Shown here: positions 5,312 through 5,437 of the stretch, one piece after another
Numbering within the stretch: the first letter of the stretch is position 1
How the letters are laid out: every line of letters starts with the position of its first letter
Assembly (NCBI GenBank): GCA_008501655.1
Contig: QQUK01000260.1
Span: 1-5,437 of the forward strand
DNA from: Calditrichota bacterium
GTDB lineage: Bacteria > Zixibacteria > MSB-5A5 > GN15 > FEB-12
Length of the DNA: 5,437 nt
Direction: 5' to 3'
Notes under the pieces: model-generated
Seen by the model: only the letters and a program-made list of their open reading frames with translations
The model's database searches: none
Told to the model about the DNA's origin: nothing
Program-made: the position numbers and the translations under genes

Positions 5312-5437
5312 CTACAACCCGACTTCCATCCCATCCATCGCAAACTGGATATTAGTCAAAGAAGCCGCCTTTGTCTTTTCAGTCAATGCTGCAATCTCCT
5401 CATCCGTTCCCAGATGAGTCAGGATAAAATTAGTAGC
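5312..5437 (-). CDS. C-terminal 41 residues of a gene, possibly a metallo-beta-lactamase-fold hydrolase (5' end beyond window)
   Basis: The minus-strand frame is open from the right edge to TAG at 5312-5314 and encodes 41 residues. It begins ATNFILTHLGTDEEIAAL and ends NIQFAMDGMEVGL. A hydrophobic strand leading into THLG, a helix, and then a final strand with a (Y/M)DGME-like end resembles the C-terminus of metallo-beta-lactamase-fold hydrolases of the RNase Z/PhnP kind, where the His after LT is a late metal ligand. That reading is from memory on a short fragment and could be wrong. Its stop codon is immediately followed by the GTG start of the small membrane protein, implying one transcript. 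Confidence 0.55.
   Translation of the reverse strand, partial: ATNFILTHLGTDEEIAALTEKTKAASLTNIQFAMDGMEVGL

Overview
The window looks like a piece of a bacterial chromosome of moderate GC content. The FCB superphylum (Bacteroidota, Zixibacteria and relatives) is the best guess. Two things point there. The succinate dehydrogenase has the Bacteroides/Bacillus-type flavoprotein, with a five-helix di-heme cytochrome b. The two secreted proteins on the left have motifs I associate, from memory only, with exported proteins of Zixibacteria-like metagenomic genomes. Clear Shine-Dalgarno sequences precede most genes. No taxonomic marker gene is present, so the placement is tentative.

Left part (1-1280, minus strand): two adjacent genes encode exported proteins with signal peptides. 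The first transcribed (654-1211) has a clear promoter and ribosome binding site. It is followed by a textbook intrinsic terminator with a C(UUCG)G loop. The U-tract of that terminator runs almost into the start codon of the second gene, which continues past the left edge. This second gene is open over all 619 bases of the window.

Middle (1382-4825, plus strand): a divergently transcribed operon encodes the cytochrome b, flavoprotein and iron-sulfur subunits of a type B succinate:quinone oxidoreductase (sdhC-sdhA-sdhB, or the fumarate reductase equivalents). It has a good promoter, and both gene junctions are TAATG stop/start overlaps. SdhA oxidises succinate at a covalently bound FAD, SdhB carries electrons through three iron-sulfur clusters, and SdhC anchors the complex and passes electrons through two hemes to quinone. 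The key ligands are intact in all three subunits.

Right part (4826-5437): between sdhB and a convergent minus-strand gene pair lies a 240-base region packed with hairpins. Three share a core palindrome but have different, compensatorily paired outer stems. Two others share GTAGCC...GGGTTT flanks around unrelated stems and resemble REP elements. Beyond them, on the minus strand, are a small two-helix membrane protein and, directly upstream of it, the C-terminal end of a gene that may encode a metallo-beta-lactamase-fold hydrolase. The hairpin cluster is the most unusual part of the window; the genes themselves are mostly ordinary.
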